Shown in pieces: positions 8,448 through 16,046 of a stretch of 64,000 nucleotides of DNA. Each line of letters opens with the position of its first letter. Within the stretch, counting starts at the first letter, position 1. The notes beneath the pieces were generated by a model. It made no database searches. It was given only the letters and a program-made list of their open reading frames with translations, and was not told the origin of the DNA. A program made the position numbers and the translations under genes. The stretch is from Flavobacterium sp. GTDB taxonomy: Bacteria; Bacteroidota; Bacteroidia; Flavobacteriales; Flavobacteriaceae. Location of the stretch: assembly GCF_017744675.1 (NCBI RefSeq), contig NZ_JAGIAV010000009.1, forward strand, positions 50,734 through 114,733, in the 5' to 3' direction.

Positions 8448-9872
8448 ATGCTATTAAAAAAATTACAGCTAAAAACAATTGAGTTGACACTAACAATTTG
8501 TTTTTTTCTTTTTTTTGCTCCAATTATCACAGCACAAGAAATTATTCCTGATGTTGTTGCCCAAAAGCCAGTTGAAGCTCCTACTGGTGGGAAATTGAAA
8601 ATTGACGGAATCATTGCTACGGTAGGAGATTATATCGTTTTAGATTCTGATATCGACAAAGGATTTTTGGAAATTACTGCTCAAGGCGGATCTACAAAAG
8701 ATATTACAAGATGCCAGATGCTAGGTAAGCTTTTAGAAGATAAATTATACGCTCACCAAGCCATTCAGGATAGTATTATTGTGAGTGACGCAGAGGTAAG
8801 AAGTATGATGGAAGAGCGTCTTAACTATATGACGCAACAAGTAGGAGATATCAATAAAGTAGTTGAATACTATAAAAAAAGTTCTGTAGAAGAGTTTAAA
8901 ACCTATTTTGCCGACATCTTGAAGGAGCAGAAATTGGCTTCTGAAATGAGAGATAAAATCATTAAAGATGTTGAGATTACTCCAGAAGAAGTACGTAACT
9001 TCTTTAAGAAAATCCCAAAAGATGAACTACCAACTTTTGGAGCTGAAATGGAAGTAGCACAAATTGTGGTGGAGCCTAAAATTTCTAAAGAAGACAAGCA
9101 GAAAGTTATAGATAAACTAAATGCTATAAGACAAGATGTTCTTGACGGTTCGAGTTTTGCGACAAAAGCAGTTTTATATTCACAGGATAAAGCGTCTGTT
9201 CCATCTGGAGGGTTTTATAAGATAACACGTAAGACTCCTTTTGTAAAAGAGTTTAAAGATGTTGCGTTTAGTTTACAAGCAGGCGAGATTTCGCAACCGT
9301 TTGAAACTACTTTTGGGTTCCATATCATTATGGTAGAAAAAATTAAGGGGCAAGAAGTAGAACTTCGCCATATTTTATTGTCTCCAACAGTTTCAGAAGC
9401 GGCTATGAAAGAAGCTAAAGAGCGAATCACTAATATTAGGAATAAAATTATCAATAAAGAACTGACTTTTGCTGAAGCGGCAAGAACAGAATCTGATGAA
9501 AAAGAAACGAGAACAAACGGAGGAACATTGGTAAATCCAACAACACAAGATACTCGATTTGAGCTGACTAAAATGGATCCGCAATTGTACAGCCAAGTTT
9601 CCAACTTAAAAGGAGACGAGATTTCTCAGCCACTTTTGAACACTGACGAAAAAGAAAAAAAGACATATAAAATTATTACAGTTACAAATCGCATTGATGA
9701 ACATGCTGCAGATTATGCTAAAGATTATACTAAGATTAAAGAATTAGCATTAAAAGAAAAGCAGATTAATGCCATCGCAAAATGGTTTGATGCTAAAATT
9801 AAAGATACCTACATCAAAATTATTGGCGAATACAAAGACTGTACTTTTGCAAACAATTGGTTGAAAAAATAA
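8448..9872 (+). CDS. Periplasmic peptidyl-prolyl cis-trans isomerase, SurA-like
   Basis: Chaperone/PPIase likely to escort outer membrane proteins across the periplasm. A signal peptide spans about 1-29 (hydrophobic core LTICFFLFFAPIITAQ). The SurA-type N-terminal helical domain follows (KIDGIIATVGDYIVLDSDID onward, 50-200). Two parvulin domains come next: the first about 205-305 (EVAQIVVEP ... FGFHIIMVEK), the second from about 308 (ELRHILLSP ... ) to 420. Length 474 fits SurA relatives. It is followed by a strong terminator and then moxR. Many flavobacteria carry several such genes in tandem; only one is present here. Confidence 0.92.
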   Translation: MLLKKLQLKTIELTLTICFFLFFAPIITAQEIIPDVVAQKPVEAPTGGKLKIDGIIATVGDYIVLDSDIDKGFLEITAQGGSTKDITRCQMLGKLLEDKLYAHQAIQDSIIVSDAEVRSMMEERLNYMTQQVGDINKVVEYYKKSSVEEFKTYFADILKEQKLASEMRDKIIKDVEITPEEVRNFFKKIPKDELPTFGAEMEVAQIVVEPKISKEDKQKVIDKLNAIRQDVLDGSSFATKAVLYSQDKASVPSGGFYKITRKTPFVKEFKDVAFSLQAGEISQPFETTFGFHIIMVEKIKGQEVELRHILLSPTVSEAAMKEAKERITNIRNKIINKELTFAEAARTESDEKETRTNGGTLVNPTTQDTRFELTKMDPQLYSQVSNLKGDEISQPLLNTDEKEKKTYKIITVTNRIDEHAADYAKDYTKIKELALKEKQINAIAKWFDAKIKDTYIKIIGEYKDCTFANNWLKK

Positions 9873-9888
9873 GTTTTAATAAATAAAT

Positions 9889-9934
9889 AAAAAGAGTTAG
9901 TTTTATGAATTCATAAAACTAACTCTTTTTAATT
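9889..9934 (+). terminator. Long perfect hairpin terminator
   Basis: Nearly 20-bp uninterrupted stem centred on GAATTC at about 9909: AAAGAGTTAGTTTTATGA and its complement, then TTTT. It ends the PPIase gene, 16 bases before moxR starts, so moxR probably needs its own promoter or depends on read-through. Confidence 0.85.
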
Positions 9935-9950
9935 TTAAATACATTCATAA

Positions 9951-10904
9951 ATGTCTGACGTAACAGCAATTCATAATTTAGTTCAAAAAAGAAACGAACT
10001 AAAAAAAGAGATAGCGAAAATCATTGTAGGGCAGGACGCCGTTGTAGATCAAATTTTACTTTGTATATTTTCTGGAGGCCACGCGCTTTTAATTGGAGTT
10101 CCTGGCTTGGCAAAAACCTTAATGATAAATACTTTATCTCAGGCTTTAGGGCTAGATTTTAAAAGAATTCAGTTTACGCCAGATTTGATGCCTTCTGATA
10201 TTTTAGGAAGTGAAATTTTGGATGAGAATAGAAATTTTAAATTCATTAAAGGACCAATTTTTTCTAATATTATTTTGGCCGACGAGATTAATAGAACACC
10301 GCCAAAAACACAAGCCGCTTTGTTAGAAGCAATGCAAGAGAGGTCAGTGACTATTGCAGGCCAGCATCATAAATTAGATTTACCATATTTTGTCTTGGCG
10401 ACTCAGAACCCAATTGAGCAAGAAGGAACTTATCCTTTGCCAGAAGCTCAGTTAGACCGTTTTATGTTTGCCATTAAATTGGAATATCCAACTTTTGAAG
10501 AAGAAGTTCAAGTAGTGAAAAGAACCACTTCTGATGTAAAGACAGAAATCAATCCGCTGTTTACAGCTCAGGAAATTATCGATTTCCAGCACTTAATCCG
10601 AAGAATTCCGGTAGCAGATAACGTTATCGAATATGCTGTAACTTTGGTGAGCAAAACTCGTCCTGACAATAGTTTGACTAACGATTTTGTGAAAAACTGC
10701 CTGGATTGGGGTGCAGGGCCAAGAGCTTCGCAAAACTTAATTTTAGCAGCAAAAGCACATGCCGCTTTCAACGGAAAGTTTTCGCCAGATATTGAAGATG
10801 TCCAAGCAGTTGCAACTGGTATTTTGAGACATAGAATTATTAAAAATTATAAAGCTGATGCTGAAGGTATAACAGAAGAAGCTATCATTGCTAAGTTACT
10901 TTAG
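9951..10904 (+). CDS. MoxR-family AAA+ ATPase
   Basis: AAA+ ATPase of the MoxR group, usually a chaperone that activates or inserts cofactors into partner proteins, often with VWA/DUF58 partners. Walker A is GVPGLAKT (49-56), Walker B ILADE (108-112), followed by the MoxR helix-2 insert region; sensor 1 is TQNPIEQEGTYPLPEAQLDRF. The 317-residue length is typical. The usual DUF58/BatA/BatB partners are not next to it. Instead the stop codon overlaps the tail of the convergent lanthipeptide operon by 14 bases. The C-terminus (ITEEAIIAKLL) looks complete, so the insertion seems not to have truncated it. Confidence 0.92.
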   Translation: MSDVTAIHNLVQKRNELKKEIAKIIVGQDAVVDQILLCIFSGGHALLIGVPGLAKTLMINTLSQALGLDFKRIQFTPDLMPSDILGSEILDENRNFKFIKGPIFSNIILADEINRTPPKTQAALLEAMQERSVTIAGQHHKLDLPYFVLATQNPIEQEGTYPLPEAQLDRFMFAIKLEYPTFEEEVQVVKRTTSDVKTEINPLFTAQEIIDFQHLIRRIPVADNVIEYAVTLVSKTRPDNSLTNDFVKNCLDWGAGPRASQNLILAAKAHAAFNGKFSPDIEDVQAVATGILRHRIIKNYKADAEGITEEAIIAKLL

Positions 10905-10911
10905 CTTTTTT
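10890..10911 (+). terminator. Weak terminator overlapping the moxR stop codon
   Basis: A 5-bp stem GCTAA / TTAGC (10890-10894, 10901-10905) with a 6-nt loop followed by TTTTTT. The stem is short. It spans the moxR stop and the end of the convergent lanthipeptide gene. Confidence 0.35.
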
Positions 10912-11781
10912 ATGATAAGTTGAAAGATAATAACGATACAAAAAATCGTATATAACCAATTCGTGAATTCTTCCTTTTGATTTAAATATTCGATTCATTG
11001 TCATGTGGATATGACTAGCTACAAAGGTATTAATGTTAGTTTTTGATTTTTTACAAGAAGAGATTGTTTTTTTGATAGTTTCAATAGAATTTTCTCTTTT
11101 TGTATCTAAAATTTCTTGTATTTCTATATAATCTGGATTTGTAAAAAATGTTGGATTTAGAAAATTTTCGATTCTCTTACGGTTTATTCTGAACTTTTCG
11201 TCTAATTGTTTTTTTAGAGGTCTCGATATGCCAAACTCATTTCCAAAACCAGTTTTTAATTGATCCATTAAATTGAGTTTTTCTGTTATTGTAAAATGAA
11301 AACTGTCAAGAAATGTATCAATGGCTCTAAGACTGAAAAGCCATCTAATTTCTTCCCCTTCTTCTCCTTCAATTAAACTAACAAACTTAGAAATCATTAA
11401 ACTATCATGAAAAAAAAGATCTTCTGATAATTCTACTTTTTTTTTACCTCCGTAGCGTTCAATTTCTTGTTTATAAGTATCTAATTGAATGTTCCAAATT
11501 ATATTTGCTATAATATATTTTTTAAAAATATCTTTAAATCGTTGTACTACAACAGCGAAATTGCTCGTGTCCTTTAGGTGTAATCTAACTCGTAAATGGT
11601 GTTCTGGATCCGAATATCTTACAAAGAACCATTTGTCAATAATATGTTGTTTTAATAATGACTGACAAATGGGTAGAATTGTCTCAGTTAAAATTAAATC
11701 TGATGTAGAATGTCCTGTATATATTTTATAATAAATCCATTTATCTCCCGGCAGATAATCGCGTTGCATTATTTTACTCAT
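10891..11781 (-). CDS. Lanthipeptide dehydratase, glutamate-elimination domain protein (SpaB_C / thiopeptide-type)
   Basis: Stand-alone version of the C-terminal domain of class I lantibiotic dehydratases. It removes glutamate from glutamylated Ser/Thr to leave Dha/Dhb. Family marks: WIYYKIYTG near the N-terminus, the signature WFFVRYSDPEHHLRVRLH (about 52-69), LDTYKQEIERYGG (about 100-112), and the C-terminal SHIHMTMNRIF ... HELVIYDFLYRYY. The 296-residue length matches the free-standing form (TIGR03891-like). The coding start overlaps the upstream LanB stop by 4 bases (ATGA), which suggests translational coupling and a 1:1 complex. It is the last gene of the minus-strand biosynthetic operon. 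Confidence 0.92.
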   Translation of the reverse strand: MSKIMQRDYLPGDKWIYYKIYTGHSTSDLILTETILPICQSLLKQHIIDKWFFVRYSDPEHHLRVRLHLKDTSNFAVVVQRFKDIFKKYIIANIIWNIQLDTYKQEIERYGGKKKVELSEDLFFHDSLMISKFVSLIEGEEGEEIRWLFSLRAIDTFLDSFHFTITEKLNLMDQLKTGFGNEFGISRPLKKQLDEKFRINRKRIENFLNPTFFTNPDYIEIQEILDTKRENSIETIKKTISSCKKSKTNINTFVASHIHMTMNRIFKSKGRIHELVIYDFLYRYYLSTYHKKAKVT

Positions 11782-14027
11782 AGATTGTTTGATAGTTTTT
11801 GATTATTGAAGAATGATAAAATTATTTCGTTTGAGTAATATTCTTTATTGGTGTCTAAAATTTCACTTTTTTCTGCATGCAAGAATTCCTTTAAAATGAA
11901 ATTGCTTTTTTTTCTAACTATATCTATTAGCATTTTAACTGAAGTCAAATTATTAAAATTAATTAGTAACTCATTATCATTTTCCACAAGTACAGCAAAT
12001 AGAGGTATTTTTTTTATTTTTCTAAAATTTTCAATTTCTAGAATGAATTCATTTTGGTTGTTTATGTTTTTAATTAAACTCTCAATATCTTTTTTCTCAA
12101 TATTCCATGTTGCTTCATATAGAATAACATCTTCATATTCAATTCTAGGGATAAAGTCATATGTATTCGAGATACTGCCTAAATTAAAAGACATTCCTTG
12201 CCTTTTTCCTTCAAGCTGAAAATCGCATAAGAAATGATAGATAGGAAGTGAGTTTTGAGAATAATTATGAGCATTTGTTAAACGTGGTATAACCTTACGA
12301 TTGTGTTTTTTTGATCTTAATACCAATTTATCATTTTTGATAGATATATATAAGTCATCAATTGAAATTTGAAATTCATCTCCTAATGTTGAATTTCCTA
12401 AATAAGGTATTTCAAAATTTCTAAAAGAGGGTCTCATAAGTATGTTTCCGACACGAGACTCAGGGAGGTGAATTATTTCTGCTAGAATAGAGTCTTCATT
12501 GATGTTATTTTCAGTCTCTATAATTGTGTTTACATATTCATTTATTTTTATATCACTGTGGCAAAATCTTCCTAATAAATTAGCCGCGCTTGAACCTCCA
12601 ATTCCACTAAACTTTACTTTTTCTTTTTTATCAATAATTACTAATTCTATTATTGTAGATATTGTATCTGGAAGATTAAGCCAATTTTCATCTAAATGGC
12701 TTAGTTCGTTTTGGGTAATGTTAATAACTAAGTTGTTATTTTTATTTGCCTGTAATATTTTTTTGTGAAAGAAAGAATTAAAAGGATTCCATTCAAATGT
12801 TTGGCTTGAGTTTTTGATTTTGGTTTCTGGCAAGCTTAAATCATCAATAAGAGGATTAGTTGTGTTTTGCTCAAATCTTTTATGATAACCTATTCCTATT
12901 TCAGAATCAAGTACTTTTGATAGTTGTATTTCTTGATTTTCGTATCGTGTGTAAAATCTTTTTTTAAATTCTAATAGTGTTGCATTTTCAGAGTTATGTG
13001 AAAATTTATTTAGTACAGACATGCCCTTTCTAACCGAATTTACCAAACTAATGTTTAGTGTGTTGTGAGCCGTGGAGATACTCATATCGGTTTGAAATAA
13101 GTGACTTAGATCAAACTCTGTGTTTAGGTCCTTTAAAATTTCAATTATAGTTTTATACTTTTCTATATTATTTCCTATGTTTTCGTCGATTTCAATTAGC
13201 TTTGATTTCAAAAGATGTAATTTATCTAATACACTTTCAGTTTGGTTTAATTTTTCTATTATTAAAATTATTTGATTGTAAAATTCAATTCCTGTGACTG
13301 ATGGTTCTAAGTTGCTTATAAGTACCTGATTGTTAATTAGTTCTTCGATGAAATTGGTTGCTGTTTCGTGACTAATGCTTTCAGAAACAATTTCATTTGC
13401 AATATCATTTATCAATGCACCTTTTTTAGAAATCTCTATGATTTTTTTTATATGTTTTGAGTTACTTATTGAAACAACTTGATGATTTCTTCGTCCGTTT
13501 GTATAGTAATATTCAATATAGCGTATCTTGTCAGCGACTTCATACATGCTTTTGTTTGGACGGAATAGTAGTTGGTTTTTTATAAAATCAAGTTTAGATA
13601 AATTCTGTGATAGTGCTACTAAGTAATTCATGTCGAAGCGAGTATGTCGTTTATTATGAGTTGCTCCGTTTAAAACTATATTAGTTGTAGAGGTAATATT
13701 TCCTATAGTACATCCCGCAAATAACCCAAAAGGAGTACATCTTGATGATAACCGAGAAATATATTTTAAAATAGATAATTTTAATTTTTCTGGATTTTCT
13801 GAACCTTTGCCAGTTTCTTCTTTGTTGATCCATTTTAGAATTGCATTGTAAAGAACTGGAGAGGCTATATATATAGCTTCTCTTAAAACCGGATCATTGA
13901 TTAAAGATAGAAAATCTTCATCATTTAAATTTGTTTTCTTTGTAAAATTCTTGTAAAAATCTAAAGAATAAAGAGGAGTTCTTAAAATGAATTTATTAAA
14001 TGCTTGGTAAGGATTTTTATTTGACAT
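11778..14027 (-). CDS. Lantibiotic dehydratase, N-terminal (glutamylation) part, LanB
   Basis: tRNA-Glu-dependent enzyme that glutamylates Ser/Thr of the precursor core. Early motif FILRTPLYS (13-21) and the hallmark SSRCTPFGLFAG (94-105) are clear, followed by RHTRFDMNYL. The C-terminal region holds blocks such as RPSFRNFEIPYLG and NAHNYSQNSLPIYHFL that fit the glutamylation domain. At 749 residues it lacks the elimination domain found in ~1000-residue LanB proteins; that domain is encoded by the next gene, so the dehydratase is split. The 4-base overlap downstream and 8-base gap upstream place it in one operon with lanC. The region is AT-rich compared with flanking housekeeping genes. Confidence 0.93.
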   Translation of the reverse strand: MSNKNPYQAFNKFILRTPLYSLDFYKNFTKKTNLNDEDFLSLINDPVLREAIYIASPVLYNAILKWINKEETGKGSENPEKLKLSILKYISRLSSRCTPFGLFAGCTIGNITSTTNIVLNGATHNKRHTRFDMNYLVALSQNLSKLDFIKNQLLFRPNKSMYEVADKIRYIEYYYTNGRRNHQVVSISNSKHIKKIIEISKKGALINDIANEIVSESISHETATNFIEELINNQVLISNLEPSVTGIEFYNQIILIIEKLNQTESVLDKLHLLKSKLIEIDENIGNNIEKYKTIIEILKDLNTEFDLSHLFQTDMSISTAHNTLNISLVNSVRKGMSVLNKFSHNSENATLLEFKKRFYTRYENQEIQLSKVLDSEIGIGYHKRFEQNTTNPLIDDLSLPETKIKNSSQTFEWNPFNSFFHKKILQANKNNNLVINITQNELSHLDENWLNLPDTISTIIELVIIDKKEKVKFSGIGGSSAANLLGRFCHSDIKINEYVNTIIETENNINEDSILAEIIHLPESRVGNILMRPSFRNFEIPYLGNSTLGDEFQISIDDLYISIKNDKLVLRSKKHNRKVIPRLTNAHNYSQNSLPIYHFLCDFQLEGKRQGMSFNLGSISNTYDFIPRIEYEDVILYEATWNIEKKDIESLIKNINNQNEFILEIENFRKIKKIPLFAVLVENDNELLINFNNLTSVKMLIDIVRKKSNFILKEFLHAEKSEILDTNKEYYSNEIILSFFNNQKLSNNL

Positions 14028-14035
14028 TTTTTATA

Positions 14036-15271
14036 TTAACTGATCATTAAACATTCATCCCAATTAAATTTATTATCTGTTAGGTAGTCGATAATAACTA
14101 ATCCTATTCCACTAATACCTTCTAATAGGGATAATTCGTTTTTCCACGTTTGTTTGCCGCCAATCCATTTTTTGTATCCAGCAAAACCATCTTCATGAAA
14201 ACTCATTTTAAGGCCCTCATTTAGCCAGTATTCTGTTGCTTTTTTGAAAATTGGCTCTCGAGTTTCTTTATAAGCTCTGTTGAAAACTTTCGCTATACCA
14301 AATGCGCCATGGCAAATTCCTGCATCATTAATTAATGTGTCATGTTGTTGTATTCTATTTGCAGAATGCTTTAAAATATCAATAGCTGTTTTATTAATGT
14401 TGTTATTTTTAAGGGTTTTAGATGCTTGTAGTAAGGTTATACCAATTCCTAGATCTCCATAGCACCAAGCTAATCGACTATGTTGATTGCTATTGCCAAG
14501 TTCACATTCGAAATTAGGAAATATAGAATAATGATTAGTTTCTTTGTTTTTATGGTGGAGTATGTATGAAATACTTTTTTCGATTAACGGTTTTACATGT
14601 AATTTAAAATCTGAATGACTATGTAATCGGGAAAGAAAATTAATAATACTAGGAATTCCATGAGAAAGACTAAAATTGTATCCGCGTTTTTGTGTTTCAA
14701 TGCTTAGAACAGATTCCCATTTCATTTTATTTTCAGATTCTATTGCAAATTTTCCAATTGATGAGATTAATTCTAAGAGGTAAATTTTATATCTGTTCTT
14801 TAGCTTTTGTGAAGTTGTGCTTTTATAACGTGATAGAAAATAATAACCGTAGCCAATGCTTCCATGTAAAAAATCAAAGTAGCCTATTGAAGCGTCTATA
14901 GATTGTCTTTCGAAAAGATAATGATCCAAGTCTGATAGCACTTTGTCATTATCAAACTCAATAAAATTTTCTATGTGCAGATGTTCAAGGGCCCATCCAA
15001 AGCCTGCAATACCGCTACAATAAGTTGGAAGTTCGTAGTTATCGTTTATTTTTTCAAAACAATCGGTTATAATTTTAACTCCTAGATCGGATGCCTCATC
15101 TTCATTCTTAAATCGAGAATAATAAAAGTGAAACATTGCAAGACCAGTTAATCCAGTTAATACACCTAAATTTTCAGATTGATGTTTGCTCTTTAGAATT
15201 TTATAAATTTCTTCTAATTTGAAATTTAATTTAGTTGTAATATAAATTTGATTAATATTTGTATTTTGCAT
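14036..15271 (-). CDS. Lanthionine synthetase C family protein (LanC cyclase)
   Basis: Zinc enzyme that adds Cys thiols to dehydrated residues to close (methyl)lanthionine rings. The alpha/alpha-toroid repeat pattern is visible as successive Gly-containing turns: GLTGLAMFHFYYSR, CSGIAGFGWALEHL, LHGSIGYGYYFLSR, LSHGIPSIINFLSRL, CYGDLGIGITLLQA, CHGAFGIAKVF, LEGISGIGLVI. The zinc ligands are present: C270 in AWCYGD, C320 and H321 in GICHGAFG. The 411-residue length is normal. It is the first gene of the minus-strand operon and divergent from the precursor gene across a 168-base AT-rich region. Confidence 0.95.
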   Translation of the reverse strand: MQNTNINQIYITTKLNFKLEEIYKILKSKHQSENLGVLTGLTGLAMFHFYYSRFKNEDEASDLGVKIITDCFEKINDNYELPTYCSGIAGFGWALEHLHIENFIEFDNDKVLSDLDHYLFERQSIDASIGYFDFLHGSIGYGYYFLSRYKSTTSQKLKNRYKIYLLELISSIGKFAIESENKMKWESVLSIETQKRGYNFSLSHGIPSIINFLSRLHSHSDFKLHVKPLIEKSISYILHHKNKETNHYSIFPNFECELGNSNQHSRLAWCYGDLGIGITLLQASKTLKNNNINKTAIDILKHSANRIQQHDTLINDAGICHGAFGIAKVFNRAYKETREPIFKKATEYWLNEGLKMSFHEDGFAGYKKWIGGKQTWKNELSLLEGISGIGLVIIDYLTDNKFNWDECLMIS

Positions 15272-15401
15272 ATAAGTTTAAATATATATCTTGAAAATTA
15301 AATTTAATTTTTAAGACAGCATTGTGGATATTTTTGAAGTAAAAATATTATTTATTTTAAATAATATGTAATTTTTTATTTATAAATTAAAAAAAAATAT
15401 T

Positions 15402-15409
15402 TAGATTTG
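15402..15409 (+). promoter_or_regulatory. -7 element for the precursor peptide gene
   Basis: TAGATTTG matches TAnnTTTG and lies 30 bases before the ATG at 15440. The -33 region is pure A/T without TTG. It contains the TTG at 15407 that would be an alternative start for the peptide ORF, which argues against that start. Confidence 0.5.
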
Positions 15410-15439
15410 GTTTTATTATTAATAACAAAAAGCATTAAA

Positions 15440-15667
15440 ATGAAAAAAAAATCTATTAATGAATTACGTTTAGATAAAAATGTGATTTCAAAATTTTCTG
15501 CTAAGATGATAAAAGGCGGCGGAGGTGATACTTATACGTGTGCAGATAGTCCAATGACATCCTGCAATGGAAAATGCGGACCTGTGCAAACTCACGCTAC
15601 TGCAGCAGCACAGACATGTGTGGAATCTGTTGATCTTGCCTGTGAAAACCCTCCTTTCATTAGTTAA
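15440..15667 (+). CDS. Class I lanthipeptide precursor with GG leader
   Basis: 75-residue ribosomal peptide. The leader (1-26/28) has the Bacteroidota pattern MKKKSINELRLDKNVISKFS...MIKGGGG, similar to the TIGR04149-type GG-motif precursors; cleavage is likely after a Gly pair at 27-29. The core of about 46-48 residues holds five Cys (34, 42, 46, 60, 68) and ten Ser/Thr, so up to five (methyl)lanthionine rings are possible. The first half (TYTCADSPMTSCNGKC) is ring-dense, followed by an Ala-rich linker and an acidic end with PPFIS. ATG at 15440 is chosen over TTG at 15407 because the latter sits in the -7 promoter element. The gene is divergent from LanC/LanB. Activity unknown; antimicrobial or signalling roles are inference. 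Confidence 0.88.
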   Translation: MKKKSINELRLDKNVISKFSAKMIKGGGGDTYTCADSPMTSCNGKCGPVQTHATAAAQTCVESVDLACENPPFIS

Positions 15668-15696
15668 TTTTAAGCAGACATTTTAATTCATAATCG

Positions 15697-15729
15697 AAAA
15701 CAGTAGATCGTTCTACTGTTTTTTTTTTG
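15697..15729 (+). terminator. Terminator after the precursor gene
   Basis: 11-bp stem AAAACAGTAGA / TCTACTGTTTT (15697-15707, 15712-15722), loop TCGT, followed by T8. It lies 30 bases past the stop and isolates the precursor gene from acnB. The rest of the 379-base gap (15668-16046) is AT-rich, with only the acnB -7 element recognisable. Confidence 0.88.
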
Positions 15730-16010
15730 TTTTCAAAATAATTCTTGTAAAAGAAATTAAGATCGAACTATAACGTTATAATTTTTAATTTAGAAAGATT
15801 CTTCGTGAAAATAGATGTAAAAACTTACTTGCTTAATAACATTGAATTTCGACTTTGTTAAAGAAAAGATTTTTAAATGTTAATAATTCATTATTTTAAT
15901 ATAAAACTGATTTTTTGGCAAAAACAAGCAGTGAAAATCGTTTTTTAGCAATAATAATTTTTGAAAAGCCTTGTTCTATTAAATTTTTTTTAATTATCGT
16001 GTTTAATGCT

Positions 16011-16018
16011 TAAATTTG
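16011..16018 (+). promoter_or_regulatory. Putative -7 element for acnB
   Basis: TAAATTTG, a full match to TAnnTTTG, 29 bases before the acnB start. No TTG is seen at the expected -33 distance. Confidence 0.45.
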
Positions 16019-16046
16019 CCTCAAAAAAAATAAATCCGCTTTTATT

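Noticed and set aside
15407..15439. Longer precursor peptide starting at TTG 15407
   Set aside because: The TTG is part of the -7 promoter element and the ATG at 15440 gives a standard leader.
15805..15861. 18-codon GTG-started ORF after the precursor gene
   Set aside because: No GG leader, no Ser/Thr/Cys-rich core, and it lies after the terminator; likely chance.
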